DNA of 6,807 nt from Actinomycetes bacterium (GTDB lineage Bacteria; Actinomycetota; Actinomycetes; Actinomycetales; Cellulomonadaceae), in assembly GCA_023425905.1 (NCBI GenBank), contig JAFABT010000030.1, positions 1-6,807 of the forward strand, in the 5' to 3' direction. Within the stretch, counting starts at the first letter, position 1. The number at the start of each line of letters is the position of its first letter. Positions 4,728 to 6,807 of this stretch are shown in pieces. Below the pieces are notes generated by a model. It ran no database searches. It saw only the letters and a program-made list of their open reading frames with translations, and was not told the origin of the DNA. The translations under genes and the position numbers were made by a program.

Positions 4728-5894
4728 TCACACGGAGGTGTGGCGCACCTCGAGCACGGTGGAGCGGCCGACCGCCCGCAGGACGTGGATCGACCGCCCA
4801 GGGATCTCGAGCGCGAGCCAGCGCTCGACGATCGAGCGCTCGACGGCCCGGTCGGTGTCGTCGAGCACGACGAGCGCGCCGTCCGACAGTCGCTCGGCGA
4901 AGACCGGGTATGCGGGTTCGCGGGCGTGGTCGCTCGTCGTCACCGGGGGGCCGTCGACGAAGAGCAGGTCGATCTCGCCGACGTCTGCCAGCGCTGTGAC
5001 GTCGTACCACGGCGACGTCGCGCCGCCCACGGTCGTGGGGACGAGGGGGTGGTCGAGGACGGTGGCGAGCGCGTCGACCTCGTGCATCGCGAGGAACTCT
5101 CGGGTCTGCGCGGCGAACACCTCCTCGTGGTCGAGGGAGTAGACGTGGCCGCCCGTCCCTCGGCGCGCGAGCGCGAGTGCCGACCACACCGTCGACCCGC
5201 CAGAGCCGCACTCGACGATCGTCCGGACCGACGGGGTGTGGAGGATCGTGTCCGTGAGGAGGGAGATCGTGGGGACCGTAGCCGCCCAGCCGCCGAGCGA
5301 CGGCATGGGCCGGTCGACGGTGACGAGCTGGCGGTGGAGGCGCTCGAGCTCGACGACCGTACTCGGCGTCGCCTCGAAGCCCGTCGCGAGCGTGAACGTC
5401 CTGCGGTAGGTCTTGTCGGCCAGGGAGTCCTTCTTCGTGAGGCTGGCGAGGCGCTTGGTGACGTCACCCCGCACGGTGTCGCCGAGTGCGGCGACACCCA
5501 CCCCGGTCCGTCGGGCCTCGCTCATCGCCTCGTGCTGGAGCCACGCGTTCTCGGTCACCTGGCGCTGGACCAGGTCGGACCGGTGGGCGAGGCGCTTCTC
5601 GGCGCCGTCCAGCGCGGTGCGGAGCGGCTGCGTGACCCGGCTCGGTACGTCGCGGGCGACCATGACGGCGTCCCCGGCTTTGCGCGCCGCGGTTCGAGCC
5701 TCGCGGACGCCGCGTCGCTGCAGGCCGTGGAGAGCACGGCTCGACGCCATCGAGGCGAGCGCGAGCCCAGCGAGCCCGAGACCGAGCGCGCCCGTCGTGA
5801 GCCGCTCGAGATCGACGACCGCGCCGACTGCGGCGACGAGCCCGGCGAGCGCGGCACCCAGGTAGCCGAACCGACGGATCGCGGACCAGGGCAT
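4728..5894 (-). CDS. Membrane-anchored class I SAM-dependent methyltransferase-like protein
   Basis: 388 residues from the ATG at 5894; GGAG lies 6 nt upstream, and the open frame further upstream has no recognisable protein character. Two N-terminal membrane helices (about 9-28 and 34-51) are followed by a long basic, probably helical linker (55-165). The C-terminal half is a Rossmann-type methyltransferase resembling Methyltransf_24: TIVECGSGGSTVWSALAL (225-242) is the SAM-binding glycine loop, SLDHEE (253-258) holds the acidic residue expected to bind the SAM ribose, DLLFVDGPP (309-317) is motif 4, and ALVVLDDTDR (340-349) follows. The architecture suggests a methyltransferase held at the inner membrane, perhaps modifying a lipid-linked sugar or glycan; the acceptor is unknown. 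The gene lies 74 bp after the glycosyltransferase and 93 bp before neuA, all on one strand, which fits a surface-glycan locus. Confidence 0.8.
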   Translation of the reverse strand: MPWSAIRRFGYLGAALAGLVAAVGAVVDLERLTTGALGLGLAGLALASMASSRALHGLQRRGVREARTAARKAGDAVMVARDVPSRVTQPLRTALDGAEKRLAHRSDLVQRQVTENAWLQHEAMSEARRTGVGVAALGDTVRGDVTKRLASLTKKDSLADKTYRRTFTLATGFEATPSTVVELERLHRQLVTVDRPMPSLGGWAATVPTISLLTDTILHTPSVRTIVECGSGGSTVWSALALARRGTGGHVYSLDHEEVFAAQTREFLAMHEVDALATVLDHPLVPTTVGGATSPWYDVTALADVGEIDLLFVDGPPVTTSDHAREPAYPVFAERLSDGALVVLDDTDRAVERSIVERWLALEIPGRSIHVLRAVGRSTVLEVRHTSV

Positions 5895-5968
5895 GGGGCA
5901 CTCCGTGCGTGAGGAACGGCCGCGTCCAGGGGGATCTGGCCGAGTGAGCGGGTGAGGACGAGAGAAGA

Positions 5969-6807
5969 CTAGGTGACCGGGCGCCCGCGCAGGCGCCGAA
6001 GGAGGGCGCGCGCGAGGTCCTTCACCGAACGTCCAACTCCGCGGGCCGAGCCGCGGACGCTCGTCCGGTCGTACGTCGCGCGGCGCAGGCGCTTCTCGAG
6101 CGAGCGGATGGTCTTGCGCTGGGCGGCCTCGCGGGCACGGACAGCCTTGAGCTGGGCGCGTAGAGCGGACGCAGCCTTCGGGTCGAGAGACCCGTCGCGC
6201 GGCCAGATCAGGATCTCGGGGAGGGTCGAGGCGCGGAGGTCGACCGCTCCGTGCTCGGTAGCGTCGAGCCACCACGTCCCCCACACGGTGTCGACGCCCA
6301 CCGCGAGGTCCTTGCCCAGACCATGCCTTCGTGCCCGGGAGACGGCGGCGGTCCGCCAAAGAGAGAGGTGCTCCGGACCTCCGCCGGGCGCCGGGGCGCG
6401 GACCACCCCAACCTTGCGGCTCTCGAGCGTTCGCACGAGGGTGGCAAGCGTCGTGCGTCCGAGACCAGCCGTCACGGGGACCTCAAGGAGATACGGTGAC
6501 GGGAACGCGTCTATCGGCGCTTCCTCGACGAGTCGCACGCGAGGCTCGCTGCGCAGCCACTCCCGCAGCAGGAACAGCTCGGTCGCAGGGTCGTCGAGGA
6601 CCCTGCGACGCCGGTCGTGCAGCGTCGACCACGGTCCGACGACGTCGACCTGGACGTCTTCGTAGGAACCCGTGAGCAGGCGATCCACGGCGCTCCGGCC
6701 GAGAGCGGCGGTCTCCGTGTCGACGGTGACGACCGCGCGCACCGCGGGGACGTCCCACACGCGTCCGGTCGTCGTGCGACGGTTGGCGATGAGCGGCGCG
6801 CGCTGGG
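5969..6807 (-). CDS. Glycosyltransferase-like protein, C-terminal part (5' end beyond the right edge)
   Basis: The frame is open from the right edge to the TAG at 5971-5969, giving 278 residues; the GTG at 6760 is not needed as a start because coding character continues upstream to 6805. The pattern RAVVTVDTETAALGRSAVDR with 'LLTGSYEDVQVDVVGPW' resembles the opening strand-helix-strand of a GT-A family 2 glycosyltransferase, and FPSPYLLEVPVTAGLG and HLSLWRTAAVSRAR recall later parts of such a module. No clear DxD metal-binding motif is seen, so this may be a second, degenerate GT module of a longer protein. After a WPRDG segment comes a basic, Arg/Ala-rich stretch with heptad character (DPKAASALRAQLKAV onward, about 35 residues), probably a coiled coil, then an Arg-rich tail. 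The family call is moderate; substrate is unknown. Confidence 0.6.
   Translation of the reverse strand, partial: QRAPLIANRRTTTGRVWDVPAVRAVVTVDTETAALGRSAVDRLLTGSYEDVQVDVVGPWSTLHDRRRRVLDDPATELFLLREWLRSEPRVRLVEEAPIDAFPSPYLLEVPVTAGLGRTTLATLVRTLESRKVGVVRAPAPGGGPEHLSLWRTAAVSRARRHGLGKDLAVGVDTVWGTWWLDATEHGAVDLRASTLPEILIWPRDGSLDPKAASALRAQLKAVRAREAAQRKTIRSLEKRLRRATYDRTSVRGSARGVGRSVKDLARALLRRLRGRPVT

Noticed and set aside
3816..5912. Plus-strand open frame of 698 residues opposite neuA and the methyltransferase
   Set aside because: High GC keeps the antisense frame free of stops. The product is low-complexity and spans two genes with clear conserved motifs on the other strand.

Overview
The window is about 70% GC (by eye), with strong G/C preference at third codon positions, start codons that often lack a Shine-Dalgarno sequence, and secreted-protein features typical of Actinomycetota. 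A Micrococcales/Cellulomonadaceae-type organism is my guess, not something the sequence proves.

Layout, right to left along the main (minus) transcription direction. The 3' part of a glycosyltransferase-like gene enters from the right edge (6807-5969). A membrane-anchored SAM methyltransferase-like protein follows (5894-4728), then a two-domain protein (4634-3423) that joins a CMP-sialic acid synthetase (NeuA) domain to a KdsC-type HAD phosphatase. A 26-bp-stem hairpin (3361-3420) closes this group. Next comes a small cassette: a 60-residue winged-helix protein on the plus strand (3174-3356), a divergent secreted protein with a DUF2599-like C-terminus (3000-1996), and a two-helix membrane protein (1999-1733) whose start overlaps the secreted protein's stop as ATGA. 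A 15-bp-stem hairpin (1692-1727) separates the cassette from a convergent PAP2-family membrane phosphatase gene on the plus strand (1134-1700). The PAP2 gene is divergent from a NeuB-type sialic acid synthase gene (1031-120), and 18 bp downstream of neuB begins a GT2 glycosyltransferase (101-1) that runs off the left edge.

Together the flanking genes look like part of a locus that makes a surface glycan containing a nonulosonic acid (sialic acid, KDN or a relative). NeuB would condense a hexosamine or hexose with phosphoenolpyruvate. The HAD domain would remove a 9-phosphate if the phosphate route is used. The NeuA domain would activate the sugar with CTP, and glycosyltransferases would use it. 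The PAP2 protein could act on a polyprenyl-phosphate carrier, though its active-site motif is degenerate.

Most notable points: the NeuB protein ends before the C-terminal SAF (antifreeze-like) domain; the NeuA domain has Val where the signature Lys normally sits; the PAP2 protein lacks the PSGH histidine; neuA and neuB are split by an unrelated cassette that resembles a secreted effector plus membrane partner plus regulator; and neuB, neuA and PAP2 all have a TAnnnT hexamer 6-7 nt before the start codon, suggesting leaderless transcripts. No tRNA, rRNA, CRISPR or insertion-sequence signatures were seen. No gene-free stretch exceeds 300 bases; the longest is 3001-3173.
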